From: Pontimicrobium aquaticum | GTDB taxonomy: Bacteria > Bacteroidota > Bacteroidia > Flavobacteriales > Flavobacteriaceae | Assembly: GCF_005047595.1 (NCBI RefSeq) | Contig: NZ_SUPL01000003.1 | Location: 372,001-436,000 of the forward strand | Reading direction: 5' to 3' | Length of the DNA stretch: 64,000 nucleotides | Part shown: in pieces, positions 37,145-46,422 of the stretch | Numbering within the stretch: position 1 is the stretch's first letter | How the letters are laid out: each line of letters opens with the position of its first letter | Translations under genes and position numbers: made by a program | The notes under the pieces: generated by a model | Told to the model about the DNA's origin: nothing | The model's input: only the letters and a program-made list of their open reading frames with translations | Databases searched by the model: none

Positions 37145-38596
37145 TTAATTTCGTTTAATTACTACATTTTCTAATTTCAATTCTTGTTTTAGCCAATTAC
37201 TTAGTTCTACTTCTTTTGCAGCCATTATACTATCTGTAAGCGAGGTATTCCATCTAACATTTGCAATAGCAACGGTATCGGCTTTTCTAAAATCTGATGA
37301 AGCCAACATCTTAGCGTATCCAAAATATTGTAAATCAGTAAATTGAATTTTAGCATCTTTTGCTAAAGATGTAAAATCATTAGCATCTAGAATATTACTT
37401 TTTTCTGCAAATTGACTCTTAATACTATCTATTTCTTTTTGCCTCAACAATAAAAGACTATCACGCTCTTCAATAGTAATAAGTGCTCTATCATACAAAT
37501 CCATTAAACGTTCAGCACTAACATTTTTATTCCCATTAATAACAAGATCAAAATCCTTAATGTTACTATACTTGTTGAGCTCATTACGTAAATCAGATTC
37601 TGTTGCCTCAGTAATTTCACCGTTAAAGTATAATGTAATTCTTTTATTATCTGGGTCTAATTTTTCACGTTGTAACCAAAGTGATTCGTTAGAGTCAATT
37701 TCATTAGCAATAAATTGTTTATAATCATTTTCCCGCTTACTTTCTCCCCAAACATTATAAAATGTCCATCCTGCAGGAATCATAGCAATAAGTGCCAATA
37801 AACCTGCGAGTTTAGCAATTCTTCTTCTTTTGGCAGAATTTGCATAACGCAGCATTGGAAAACGCAATAGCTTTAAAACCAAAAATGTTGCTAAAGCTAT
37901 AAATACTGTATTGATACTAAAAAGATACATTGCTCCTCCAAAATAGCTCCAATTACCTTTAGCCAATCCGTATCCAGCTGTACATAAAGGCGGCATTAAG
38001 GCTGTTGCAATGGCCACACCAAAAATTACTGAAGCGATGGTTCCCTTTTTTGTTCGCGCAATAATTAATGCTAAGCCACCAAAAAAGGCAATGAGTACAT
38101 CTCGAATATCAGGACGTGTTCTTCCTAATAATTCCGAGGTATCTTCACTAAGCGGAAATAGCCAAAAAAACAAAAAAGCAGTCAATAAACTTAGCACAAT
38201 CATAACAGCTAAGTTGATGAGTGATTTACGAAGCGTATCAATATCATTAATGGCAATAGATAATCCAACTCCTAAAATTGGCCCCATTAATGGTGAAATT
38301 AACATGGCTCCAATTACTACTGCAGTTGAGTTGGCATTAAGTCCAACAGAAGCCACCATGATAGAACAAATTAAAATCCAAGCAGTTGCGCCTTTAAATG
38401 GAATATCTGCTTTTATAGCATCAATGGTTGCATCACGGTCTGTATCTTTTCTAAAACTAAAAACTTCAAACAAAAATTCTTTTGAGTTACTAACTAAACC
38501 TTTTGCATCTTTAACAATAGCTTCCTTTTGCTCTTCTACAGCTTTTTGCTGATCTTTTTGCTCTTCATCAGTAAAATTGAACTTATTTTCTTCCAT
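37145..38596 (-). CDS. DUF389 (TIGR00341) membrane protein
   Basis: 483 residues. A Gln/Glu/Lys-rich cytoplasmic start, then about six membrane segments with the DUF389 core ASVGLNANSTAVVIGAMLISPLMGPILGVG, the segment FGVAIATALMPPLCTAGYGLA, then a long soluble C-terminal part (about 280-483) with Glu/Lys helices. Function is unknown; the conserved Asn/Ser/Pro motifs within membrane segments suggest transport. Two bases separate it from manC upstream, so it may be co-transcribed with it. Confidence 0.9.
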   Translation of the reverse strand: MEENKFNFTDEEQKDQQKAVEEQKEAIVKDAKGLVSNSKEFLFEVFSFRKDTDRDATIDAIKADIPFKGATAWILICSIMVASVGLNANSTAVVIGAMLISPLMGPILGVGLSIAINDIDTLRKSLINLAVMIVLSLLTAFLFFWLFPLSEDTSELLGRTRPDIRDVLIAFFGGLALIIARTKKGTIASVIFGVAIATALMPPLCTAGYGLAKGNWSYFGGAMYLFSINTVFIALATFLVLKLLRFPMLRYANSAKRRRIAKLAGLLALIAMIPAGWTFYNVWGESKRENDYKQFIANEIDSNESLWLQREKLDPDNKRITLYFNGEITEATESDLRNELNKYSNIKDFDLVINGNKNVSAERLMDLYDRALITIEERDSLLLLRQKEIDSIKSQFAEKSNILDANDFTSLAKDAKIQFTDLQYFGYAKMLASSDFRKADTVAIANVRWNTSLTDSIMAAKEVELSNWLKQELKLENVVIKRN

Positions 38597-38598
38597 AC

Positions 38599-39678
38599 TT
38601 ACACATACTTATTCCCAAATTTATCACTTACGTTTTTTCGTAAAGCTTTAATATCTTGTTCCTTCTCTTTTGGAAAGATAAGCAAAACTTCGTCTTTATC
38701 AACAATTATAAAATCCTTTAAGTCTTCTATAACAACAATTTTCTCTTTTTCAGAGTAGATCATATTTCCACAGGAATCCATACTTAATAGCCTTGCATTT
38801 ACTACAGCATTGTTTCCTTTTCCTTCATCAATCTTATCATATAAACTTCCCCAAGTACCAAGGTCATTCCAATCAAAGGTTGCTGGTAACACATAAACAT
38901 TATTACTCTTTTCCATAATGGCATAATCCACTGAAATATTTTCGGCTTTACCATAATTATCTCTTACAAAATCATCTTCAAAATCGGTGTTATAGACATC
39001 TATTCCTTTTTCAAACAAGCTAAATAATTCTGGTTGATTATATTGAAAAGCTTCTAAAACGCTATTAACACTCCACATAAAAATACCTGCATTCCATAGA
39101 AAATTTCCTTGTTTTAAAAAAGATTTTGCGGTTTCGTAATCAGGTTTTTCTCTAAACTGGTTGACGCTTTTTATTTCTTCATTAGTAGTCTTATTATACT
39201 CAATATAACCATAACCTGTGTTTGGAAACGTTGGTTTTATACCTAAGGTCATCAATGCATTTTTTGATGCACAGAAATCAAAAGCTTGTTGTACATTTTC
39301 GGTAAAAGCTGCTTCATCTTCAATCCAATGGTCACTTGGTGCAACAATCATTACGGCATTTGGATTTTCTTTTTGAATCTTTAATGCTGCAAACAAAATA
39401 CAAGGCGCTGTATTGCGCATTGCAGGTTCTAACACTACTTGACGCTTAGTTACTTTTGGTAATTGTTCAAACACCAAATCGTTATAACGTTTGTTGGTAA
39501 GAATAAAGATATTTTCTTCAGGAATGATATTGGATAAGCGACTAAAGGTTCTTTGAATTAAGGTTTCTCCTGTTCCTAACATATCGTGAAACTGTTTAGG
39601 AAATTCTTGGGTACTTACTGGCCAAAATCGTGACCCTACTCCTCCTGCCATTAAAATGGCATAATTGTTTTTATTCAT
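38599..39678 (-). CDS. manC: Mannose-1-phosphate guanylyltransferase
   Basis: 359 residues, single nucleotidyltransferase domain without the isomerase domain of bifunctional enzymes. It makes GDP-mannose from mannose 1-phosphate and GTP for surface glycans. Motifs: MAGGVGSRFWPVSTQEFPKQF (pyrophosphorylase signature), VAPSDHWIEDE, FREKPDYETAKSFL, GNFLWNAGIFMW and DWNDLGTWGSLY. The left-handed helix tail is short. Three bases lie between it and the SprT-like gene upstream. Confidence 0.95.
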   Translation of the reverse strand: MNKNNYAILMAGGVGSRFWPVSTQEFPKQFHDMLGTGETLIQRTFSRLSNIIPEENIFILTNKRYNDLVFEQLPKVTKRQVVLEPAMRNTAPCILFAALKIQKENPNAVMIVAPSDHWIEDEAAFTENVQQAFDFCASKNALMTLGIKPTFPNTGYGYIEYNKTTNEEIKSVNQFREKPDYETAKSFLKQGNFLWNAGIFMWSVNSVLEAFQYNQPELFSLFEKGIDVYNTDFEDDFVRDNYGKAENISVDYAIMEKSNNVYVLPATFDWNDLGTWGSLYDKIDEGKGNNAVVNARLLSMDSCGNMIYSEKEKIVVIEDLKDFIIVDKDEVLLIFPKEKEQDIKALRKNVSDKFGNKYV

Positions 39679-39681
39679 CTA

Positions 39682-40278
39682 TTAATCTAATAATTCAACT
39701 TCTGCATTCGGATTGAAAAGATACAACTTTCCTGTATTAACCTCAACACATTCAAAACGTTTTACACGCTTATTTCCTTTTTTAAATATTCGTTTATTAT
39801 GCAATTTAAAGGTACTTCCAAGAGGCACTTCAAAAACATAGGTTTTCCCATTTGGCTCATCATATTGTTTTAAAGCTAATGCTAAATTAGCATCACTATC
39901 GCTACTCGCTTTTGGGTTTTTAAAATGTGTTGCTAAAAGTGGTAATAAATTGCTTGGAAAAACATCTGGATTTAAAAATGGCAGCATAATTTGTTGAAAC
40001 ATGTATTTCCACTCTTTTCCATGTGGCTTAATGTTTTTTCCGTATTCTTCATATGTTTCAAAATGGGCTATTTCATGCAATAAGGTTATTAAAAATCTAT
40101 ATTGATTTAAATTTGAGTTTACGGTAATTTGATGCTCACCGTTAAGTAATCGTTTATAATCACCATGACGTGTTTTACGCTCATTCTTTACTTTTACAAC
40201 CAAATGATCATGCTCTAACAGCCTAAGCACCCTAGGTAATGCTGTATCAGGTATATAGTTTTTTAACTTATCTCTCAT
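39682..40278 (-). CDS. SprT-like zinc metalloprotease-domain protein
   Basis: 198 residues. The SprT signature HEIAHFETYEEYG, with an HExxH zinc motif, is followed by KPHGKEWKYMF, which carries the third His. The C-terminal part has no CxxC zinc ribbon of the kind found in many SprT proteins. Members are related to the Spartan protease family; the bacterial role is not known. Note that this SprT (COG3091) is unrelated to the gliding protein also called SprT. It heads a three-gene minus-strand group with manC and the DUF389 gene. Confidence 0.9.
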   Translation of the reverse strand: MRDKLKNYIPDTALPRVLRLLEHDHLVVKVKNERKTRHGDYKRLLNGEHQITVNSNLNQYRFLITLLHEIAHFETYEEYGKNIKPHGKEWKYMFQQIMLPFLNPDVFPSNLLPLLATHFKNPKASSDSDANLALALKQYDEPNGKTYVFEVPLGSTFKLHNKRIFKKGNKRVKRFECVEVNTGKLYLFNPNAEVELLD

Positions 40279-40362
40279 TAAGACAAAAATATATCTTTAA
40301 ATTGCTCTAACATAATAAAACTGCTATTTTAGTAAGCCTAAATAGCTTTCGCTTCCTTATCA

Positions 40363-41538
40363 ATGAAATCAAAAATAATACTTCCAATAATTGTGTTCTC
40401 ACAATTTTGCTGCACCTCATTATGGTTTGCTGGAAATGGTGTAATGGCAGTATTGATTTCAACATTTGATTTAAACGAAAGTGCTTTAGGGCATTTAACA
40501 TCTACAGTTCAACTAGGGTTTATTTGTGGTACATTAGTTTTTGCCTTGTTAACTATTTCAGATAGGTTTTCGCCATCTAAAGTATTTTTCTTTTGTGCAC
40601 TAATTGCCTCCCTGTTTAATTTAGGAACTATTTTAGAAAACAACTCATTAACAACTTTGCTCACCTTAAAATACTGTACTGGATTTTTTCTTGCTGGTAT
40701 TTATCCTGTAGGTATGAAAATAGCAGCCGATTATTATGACAAAGGCTTAGGAAAATCACTTGGCTTCCTAGTTGGCGCCTTGGTTTTAGGAACTGCATTT
40801 CCCCATTTATTAAAAGGTTATTCTTTTGGTTTTTCATGGCAATATGTAATTATTTTCATATCGTTATTAGCACTCATTGGTGGTTTGCTTATGCTTTTAT
40901 TTGTTCCTGATGGATCTTATAGAAATCCGAGTCAGAAATTAAAATTAAATGCATGGTTAAAAAACTTTAAAAACTCAAAGTTTCGGTCAGTAGCCTTTGG
41001 ATATTTTGGACATATGTGGGAACTATATGCTTTTTGGACGTTTGTTCCTGTGATACTAAGCATCTATAAAAGAAATCATCTTGAATCAACTTTAAATATT
41101 TCGCTTTGGTCATTTATAATTATTGGCGTTGGAGGACTATCATGCGCTTTAGGAGGCTATTTATCATCAATTTTTAAAACAAAAAAAGTAGCTTTTACCG
41201 CTTTATTATTATCCTGTATTTGTTGTTTATTGTCCCCTTTTGTAATTTCAGCTAATTCAGAATTTATACTACTCAGCTTCTTGGTTTTTTGGGGAATGGT
41301 CGCTATTGCAGATTCGCCATTATTTTCAACATTGGTTGCACAAAATGCCATACCTAAGTATAAAGGCACAGCATTAACCATAGTAAATTGTATTGGGTTT
41401 GCAATTACAATAATTAGTATTCAGTTATTAAATTACTTACATTTAAAATATAATTCAAGTTTCTTATATATGATATTAGCTTTAGGCCCAATTTTAGGTC
41501 TTATAGCCTTATCTAGAAAATCAATAACACATGATTAG
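40363..41538 (+). CDS. MFS transporter
   Basis: 391 residues with about twelve membrane segments. MFS features: SALGHLTSTVQLGFICGT in the first repeat, DRFSPSKVFF with a basic loop, GFFLAGIYPVGMKIAADYYDKGLGKSLGFLVGAL, and FGHMWELYAFWTFVPVI early in the second half. The sequence resembles the CynX/NimT-type and YfcJ-like carriers, but substrate cannot be told. It overlaps the following DSD1-type gene by eight bases, so the two are likely co-expressed, and the substrate may be a D-amino or hydroxyamino acid (inference). Confidence 0.88.
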   Translation: MKSKIILPIIVFSQFCCTSLWFAGNGVMAVLISTFDLNESALGHLTSTVQLGFICGTLVFALLTISDRFSPSKVFFFCALIASLFNLGTILENNSLTTLLTLKYCTGFFLAGIYPVGMKIAADYYDKGLGKSLGFLVGALVLGTAFPHLLKGYSFGFSWQYVIIFISLLALIGGLLMLLFVPDGSYRNPSQKLKLNAWLKNFKNSKFRSVAFGYFGHMWELYAFWTFVPVILSIYKRNHLESTLNISLWSFIIIGVGGLSCALGGYLSSIFKTKKVAFTALLLSCICCLLSPFVISANSEFILLSFLVFWGMVAIADSPLFSTLVAQNAIPKYKGTALTIVNCIGFAITIISIQLLNYLHLKYNSSFLYMILALGPILGLIALSRKSITHD

Positions 41539-42625
41539 CAAACCCACCTTATTGCTCGACGAACACAAATGCAAAGCCAATATCACTTTTATGGCTGAAC
41601 GTGCAAAACAGTTTAATGTAGAGCTTCGACCTCATTTTAAAACACACCAATCGTTAGAAATTGGTAGATGGTTTAAAGATGTTGGAGTTACTAAAATTAC
41701 AACCTCCTCGTTAGACATGGCTAATTATTTCTCTAAAGAATGGAATGATATCACAGTCGCCTTTCCTGTAAATATTTTGGAAATTGATACCATTAATAAC
41801 TTAGCGAGTAGCATTACATTAAACGTATTAATAGAATCAGAAACAAGTTTAAAATTCTTAAAAAAACACTTACAACACCCTGTTAATTTTTATATTAAAA
41901 TAAATATTGGCAACAATAGAGCTGGATTATTGCACTATGACACCGAAAGTATTGATGCACTTTTAAAAACCTCAAAAAACAGCGACAAACTCAACTTTAT
42001 TGGGTTTTTAGGGCATGCAGGACAAACCTATAAATGTAGAAGTAAAACAGATATTATTAGCGTACATGAAGAAGCAAAAAAGAAATTAGTTAGCTTAAAA
42101 AATCAGTACAAATCACACTACCCAAATATTATAGCGTCGTATGGTGACACACCTAGTTGTAGTGTCGCTGAAAATTTTGATGGTATTGACGAAATTCGGC
42201 CAGGTAATTACGCCTTTTACGATATAATGCAAGTGCAAATTGGGTCGTGTAATGTGAATGATATTGCTGTAGCTTTAGAATGTCCCATTGTTGGCATACA
42301 TCCCAAACAAAGCGAAGTGGTTATTTATGGTGGCGGCATTCACTTATCTAAAGACCGTATGGAAGATGATGCCTTTGGAACTATTTATGGAAATGTTGCT
42401 CAAAAATCGGATAACGGTTGGAATAAGCTTATAGCAAATACTTATGTTCGTGGTATTTCACAAGAACACGGTATTGTAAAAGTTCCTGAAAGTGATTTAC
42501 ATCATTATACCGTTGGCGATACGCTTTTAGTGTTACCTGTACATAGTTGTATGACTGCTGACTTGATGAAGCGTTATAAAACTATAGATGACAAGGAAAT
42601 AACCATGATGATGGCAAACCTCTAA
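41531..42625 (+). CDS. D-threonine aldolase / D-serine dehydratase-like PLP enzyme
   Basis: 364 residues. Alanine-racemase-type PLP barrel with the cofactor Lys37 in RPHFKTHQS, then a DSD1-type C-terminal domain. His338 and Cys340 in VPVHSCMTADLM match the zinc ligands known from eukaryotic D-serine dehydratase and the metal site of D-threonine aldolase. It should act on D-beta-hydroxy amino acids. Sequence alone does not separate aldolase from dehydratase. The eight-base overlap with the MFS gene suggests that the transporter brings in its substrate. Confidence 0.88.
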   Translation: MISKPTLLLDEHKCKANITFMAERAKQFNVELRPHFKTHQSLEIGRWFKDVGVTKITTSSLDMANYFSKEWNDITVAFPVNILEIDTINNLASSITLNVLIESETSLKFLKKHLQHPVNFYIKINIGNNRAGLLHYDTESIDALLKTSKNSDKLNFIGFLGHAGQTYKCRSKTDIISVHEEAKKKLVSLKNQYKSHYPNIIASYGDTPSCSVAENFDGIDEIRPGNYAFYDIMQVQIGSCNVNDIAVALECPIVGIHPKQSEVVIYGGGIHLSKDRMEDDAFGTIYGNVAQKSDNGWNKLIANTYVRGISQEHGIVKVPESDLHHYTVGDTLLVLPVHSCMTADLMKRYKTIDDKEITMMMANL

Positions 42626-42661
42626 TTATACGTAGAACTACGTATTGATTTTATACTTAAA

Positions 42662-42722
42662 AATAGCTGACTTCGTTAACGTCTGACATATAACATTGAA
42701 ACATTGCATATCATCGCATTGT
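42662..42722. repeat. Boundary repeat, copy A
   Basis: Shares AGCTRACTTMGTTWAC (42665-42680; 13 of 16 bases) and a 48-base block (42675-42722; 37 of 48 bases by eye) with copy B at 60122-60203. The best part is ACATTGAAAYRTTGC and TATCATCRCATTGT. It lies 40 bases after the DSD1-type gene and before the lipoprotein RidA gene. Copy A lacks about 30 bases present in the middle of copy B. Confidence 0.6.
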
Positions 42723-42802
42723 GCGTCATACTAAAAAACGAAACTCAATATAAATCGGGATAGCCGAAAACCGACCAAAATAGGCACTAAATAATCAAAA
42801 TT

Positions 42803-43321
42803 ATGAGAACAATAATCAACCGACTGACTATAATGGTAACAATTTTTGCGTTGGCATTTGCATTGCAAAGTTGTGAACAAAAAGAAAAGGAAGCAACAAA
42901 AGAAGCTGAAAAAGAAATAGTAATTGAATCTGAAAAACCTGAATATTTTCTGTTACGACCAGAAGTAGAAAAGGCATACGGATATTCACACGCTGTAAGA
43001 ATTGGAAACAGCATTAAAATATCTGGAGCAGTGAGTATGGACGATAAAGGAAATCCAACTGCAATTGGCGACTTGGAACAACAAATAAAAAATTGTTATT
43101 CAGACTTGGAAAAAATATTAAAACACTTTGGCTGCACATTTGACGATGTGGTAAAAGAAGATATTTTCACAACAGATATGGCACAAATGCTCGAAAAATC
43201 AGCCTACCGAGCTGAAATTTATAAAAACGGATTTCCAACAGGTTCTTGGCTTGAAGTAAAAGGATTGGCGTTACCTGAATTTATGGTTGAAATCGAACTT
43301 GAAGTGCATAAATCTGAATAA
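42803..43321 (+). CDS. RidA-family lipoprotein
   Basis: 172 residues. Signal peptide with lipobox FALQSC (Cys24), a charged Glu/Lys tether (about 25-48), then a RidA fold (SHAVRIGNSIKISGAVSMDD, GDLEQQIKNCYSDLEKILKHFGCTFDDVVKEDIF, LALPEFMVEIELEVH). The catalytic Arg of active RidA enzymes is replaced: the segment reads FPTGSWLEVKGL where active enzymes have PARSxVEV. It is therefore likely an envelope-anchored RidA-like protein without classical imine deaminase activity. It stands alone, with a different-looking flank on both sides (repeat copy A before, palindrome at 43357 after), which suggests it was acquired. Confidence 0.88.
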   Translation: MRTIINRLTIMVTIFALAFALQSCEQKEKEATKEAEKEIVIESEKPEYFLLRPEVEKAYGYSHAVRIGNSIKISGAVSMDDKGNPTAIGDLEQQIKNCYSDLEKILKHFGCTFDDVVKEDIFTTDMAQMLEKSAYRAEIYKNGFPTGSWLEVKGLALPEFMVEIELEVHKSE

Positions 43322-43356
43322 AAGTCAAACTTAAGACGGGTAAAGCTCATTACGCC

Positions 43357-43377
43357 TGAATTCCTAATCGGAATTCA
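43357..43377. repeat. Inverted repeat downstream of the RidA lipoprotein gene
   Basis: TGAATTCC (43357-43364) and GGAATTCA (43370-43377) pair perfectly around TAATC. No T tract follows, so it is not a standard terminator. It lies in a non-coding stretch that looks unlike the neighbouring sequence. Confidence 0.5.
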
Positions 43378-43469
43378 TTGTAATTTGCCATCTTCGTTTT
43401 ACAGCGGAAAAACCATGACTGATTTTCTGCAACAAGCCGTGCATAAAACAGTTAAACGATACCAAAATA

Positions 43470-44150
43470 TTAAGGTGTCGAATTAGAAACCTGCAACATT
43501 TTTCCATTATAATATTTATTTCCAGTTAAGGCAAAATCTGCAATATATTTTGCCATTTCTATAGCAGTAATTGGTGCTTTGTATCCTGGAAACGCTTCTT
43601 CCAACATTTCGGTTTGTACAGCACCGAGTGCCAATACATTAAAACTAATGCCTTGGTCTTTGTATTCTTCGGCTAACAACTCGGTTAATGTAATGACTGC
43701 GCCTTTACTGGAGCTGTAGGCTGCTAACCCAGGAAATTTCATACTCCCTTGAACGCCTCCCATTGAGCTAATAGTAACGACATGACTATTATTATTCATA
43801 TAAGGTAAAACCACTCGTGTGAGTTCTGCTACACCAAAAACGTTGGTTTTATAAACGCATTCAAAATCGTCAATCGTAGTTTCTGCAAAAGGTTTGTTCA
43901 GCAAGGCTCCTGCATTATTAATTAGAACATCTACTTGCTGCCAATTGTCTTGTATAAAACTGTTTACTTTTTTATAAGCCGCTGCATCACCAAGGTCGAA
44001 AGACCAAGTTGTGACATTTTTTAAATCTAAGTTGCTAATTGGTTTGTCATTCCTAGATAGTGCCAATACGTTATGACCTTGAGCGGCAAATAACGGCACC
44101 AACTCAAAACCAATACCTCTACTTGTTCCTGTAATAATGATGTTACTCAT
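43470..44150 (-). CDS. Short-chain dehydrogenase/reductase (SDR)
   Basis: 226 residues, classical SDR. Cofactor motif TGTSRGIGFEL (TGxxxGIG), INNAGAL (NNAG), catalytic Ser in TISSMGGVQG and the YSSSKGAV motif (YxxxK, here Tyr-Ser-Ser-Ser-Lys). The tail is short. Substrate cannot be told. Its start overlaps the end of the M28 peptidase gene by eight bases, so the two are probably translated from one mRNA. Confidence 0.94.
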   Translation of the reverse strand: MSNIIITGTSRGIGFELVPLFAAQGHNVLALSRNDKPISNLDLKNVTTWSFDLGDAAAYKKVNSFIQDNWQQVDVLINNAGALLNKPFAETTIDDFECVYKTNVFGVAELTRVVLPYMNNNSHVVTISSMGGVQGSMKFPGLAAYSSSKGAVITLTELLAEEYKDQGISFNVLALGAVQTEMLEEAFPGYKAPITAIEMAKYIADFALTGNKYYNGKMLQVSNSTP

Positions 44151-45096
44151 CGTTCATTTTAATTTCTTGTGAAGATGCATTAATAACGCCTTCTAAAGCT
44201 GGAAATAAATTATTAATAGTACTTGCCATGTGATTGTAATCCATAATGTTTGCTTCATCATCCACATGATGATAAAAATCGAAATTTGTTAAATCACTAG
44301 ATGAAATAGTTTGTGCTGGTTTTTTAAAATGTTCATAAAACGCATAATTATCTGAACGTTTAAATAAATTAAATTTTGCTGCTTCATCAGATTTTCCAAC
44401 CAGTTTATTTCCAGCGTATTTATTTAACACCTCAGCCATATTAGAGAGATCGTAACCTGTTGCAAAAACTTGATAGTCTCTATCAGGAAATGGCACTCCA
44501 AGCATTTCAAAGTTCACCATAGTGTATAAATTTAAATTTTCATTCTTTAAACGTTCTGCCAAGTGCTTTGCGCCTTTTAAACCCATTTCCTCTCCAGAAA
44601 ACAGAGCAAACATAATGCTTCGCTTATTATTATTCTTAGCAGCAAAATATTTTGCCATTGCTATTACTGCAGATGTCCCGGAAGCATTATCGTTAGCTCC
44701 ATTACCGATAGAATCTCCCTCAACTGGTTTTGCCCTCCTACCAATATGATCGTAATGAGCACCAATAATAACTACCTCATCTTTTAATTTTGGGTCACTT
44801 CCTTCAATAAAACCTACAACATTAAAGGCATCTAAACTATCTATTTTAAAATTATCACGATAGGTATCAAAATAGGGGTTTACGCCATAATCTTTTAATT
44901 TTGTTTCTATGTATGTAGCAGATTTTTCAATCCCTTCAGAACCTGTATTACGTCCTTCCAATTCATCAGACGCCAAAAAATAAACAATGTCTTTAATATA
45001 ATCACTTGTAATAGTTATTGATGGCGTTTCTTCTTTCTTTTTACATCCAATAACTAAAGCAGATAATAACAAGGCAATAATGGTAATACGTTTCAT
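44143..45096 (-). CDS. M28-family zinc aminopeptidase, lipoprotein
   Basis: 317 residues with lipobox ALVIGC (Cys18) and a short Lys/Glu tether. The M28 di-zinc site is visible: IGAHYDHIG, NGANDNASGTSAVI, FSGEEMGLKGA (catalytic Glu-Glu) and the last ligand in FYHHVDDEANIMDY. It should release N-terminal amino acids from peptides in the periplasm or at the outer membrane. Co-transcribed with the SDR gene downstream; the AraC-type gene diverges upstream. Confidence 0.95.
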   Translation of the reverse strand: MKRITIIALLLSALVIGCKKKEETPSITITSDYIKDIVYFLASDELEGRNTGSEGIEKSATYIETKLKDYGVNPYFDTYRDNFKIDSLDAFNVVGFIEGSDPKLKDEVVIIGAHYDHIGRRAKPVEGDSIGNGANDNASGTSAVIAMAKYFAAKNNNKRSIMFALFSGEEMGLKGAKHLAERLKNENLNLYTMVNFEMLGVPFPDRDYQVFATGYDLSNMAEVLNKYAGNKLVGKSDEAAKFNLFKRSDNYAFYEHFKKPAQTISSSDLTNFDFYHHVDDEANIMDYNHMASTINNLFPALEGVINASSQEIKMNDE

Positions 45097-45182
45097 AAGT
45101 GTTTTTTAATTTAAGGCTTAAAGATAACAAAATTAGAGTGTAAAAATCATTATTAAGAATTCAATAATCAGGATAAAACGTA

Positions 45183-45214
45183 TTGGCATTATTACTAAAA
45201 AATGATTAACTTTA
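45183..45214 (+). promoter_or_regulatory. Candidate promoter of the DUF4242-AraC regulator gene
   Basis: TTG (45183-45185) and TAACTTTA (45207-45214, one mismatch to TAnnTTTG) are 21 bases apart, and the ATG follows 17 bases after the -7 element. Confidence 0.4.
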
Positions 45215-45230
45215 AGAAAACTAATTAATT

Positions 45231-46337
45231 ATGCCAATTTATCTCGACCTTCATGAAATGCCAGATGGTGTTACGGCTGAGCATGTTGCAGAAATGCATC
45301 AAGCCGATTTAAAAGTTGAACATGAATTTAATTGTAGAGGATTAACATATTGGTGTGACGAAAAAAGACAAACTGCTTTTTGTTTAATAGAAGCTCCAAA
45401 TAAACAATCGCTCAAAAATTTACATGCAAAGGCTCATGGAGATGTCCCTCTGCGCATTATTGAAGTAGATGGGAACATCGTAGAATCGTTTTTAGGCAGA
45501 ATAGAAGATCCGGAGAAATCTCAAAATACCAAACTCAACATAATTAATGACCCAGCTTTTAGAGCTATAATGCTAATTGAAACAAGTAATTACCTTAATA
45601 GAGTTGAAGCTAATCAATTTAGTGTCTTTACACAAAAATTTCATAGAAGTGTCACAAAAACGATAAAACAATTTGAAGGACGAACCGTAAAGCAAGATAA
45701 CAACAGTTATTTAACATCATTCAAATCTGTAACCAATGCCGTTTTATGTGCTTTAAAAATACAGTCAAATTTTAAATACATCACACCTAAATTTGACATC
45801 CCAAATAGAAAGCTTAAAATTGGTATTGGCTGTGGGGTTCCTGTGACCGAAAAAAGTGGCATATTTGAAGAAGCCTTAGAGTTAACCACACGAATGTGTG
45901 AAATTGTTAAAGATCAAATCGTTATCTCTAATGAGATAAAATCATTATACGAAAGTGAAAACAGAAACTCCTTTATTAATAAAGAGCATATTAGAACCCT
46001 AAAACCAGAAGAAGAAAAATTTCTTAATACATTGATGGATTATGTGGAAAAAATATGGAATGACTCGAAATTTAATGTAGAAGATTTTAGTAAATCATTA
46101 GGTTATAGTAAATCACAAGTTTATAGGAAATTAAAGTCGATTACAGGTAAATCGGCTAATAATTTTATTCGTGAATTCAGACTCCATCGTGCTTTAAGCC
46201 TACTTCACAAACAAAAAGGAAACATCTCTGAAATTGCTTTTGAAACTGGATTCAATAGTGCAGCTTATTTTTCAAAGTGCTTTTTCAATAAATACGGATT
46301 ACTACCTTCCAAATACATTCAACAACATATAATTTAA
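45231..46337 (+). CDS. Three-domain regulator: DUF4242, cyclase-like domain and AraC HTH
   Basis: 368 residues. Residues 1-90 match the DUF4242 (SCO4226 nickel-binding-like) domain: PIYLDLHEMPDGVTAEHVAEMHQ, GLTYWCDEKRQTAFCLIEAP, HAKAHGDVPLRIIEV. Residues about 120-255 resemble a degenerate class III nucleotide cyclase homology domain (FEGRTVKQDNNSYLTSFKSVTNAVLCALKIQ, KIGIGCG, EALELTTRMCEIVKDQIVIS); the metal Asp residues are not conserved. Residues about 265-368 form an AraC-type double helix-turn-helix (VEDFSKSLGYSKSQVYRKLKSITGKSANNFIREFRL, ISEIAFETGFNSAAYFSKCFFNKYG). It probably senses a small molecule and regulates the adjacent trHb-oxidase pair (inference). Confidence 0.85.
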   Translation: MPIYLDLHEMPDGVTAEHVAEMHQADLKVEHEFNCRGLTYWCDEKRQTAFCLIEAPNKQSLKNLHAKAHGDVPLRIIEVDGNIVESFLGRIEDPEKSQNTKLNIINDPAFRAIMLIETSNYLNRVEANQFSVFTQKFHRSVTKTIKQFEGRTVKQDNNSYLTSFKSVTNAVLCALKIQSNFKYITPKFDIPNRKLKIGIGCGVPVTEKSGIFEEALELTTRMCEIVKDQIVISNEIKSLYESENRNSFINKEHIRTLKPEEEKFLNTLMDYVEKIWNDSKFNVEDFSKSLGYSKSQVYRKLKSITGKSANNFIREFRLHRALSLLHKQKGNISEIAFETGFNSAAYFSKCFFNKYGLLPSKYIQQHII

Positions 46338-46422
46338 GATTATTATTTTAGTAAAAATTAGCAATGGTTTAAATTTCTCCTTTTTTGAATTAAATGTATC
46401 GGTATGCTTATTAAGCTCTTTA

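Noticed and set aside
42675-42722. Integron attC site
   Set aside because: GTTAAC-like ends suggested one, but no R'/R'' pair with a consistent stem could be made and no integrase gene is in the window.
42803-43321. The RidA lipoprotein as a duplicate of the RidA gene at 15514
   Set aside because: The two proteins share only the fold; lengths, N-termini and the catalytic Arg differ, so no recent duplication.
43378-43469. A short minus-strand open frame (MHGLLQKISH...) downstream of the RidA lipoprotein gene
   Set aside because: About 30 codons, no ribosome binding site or family; possibly remnant DNA of an insertion, but not supportable as a gene.
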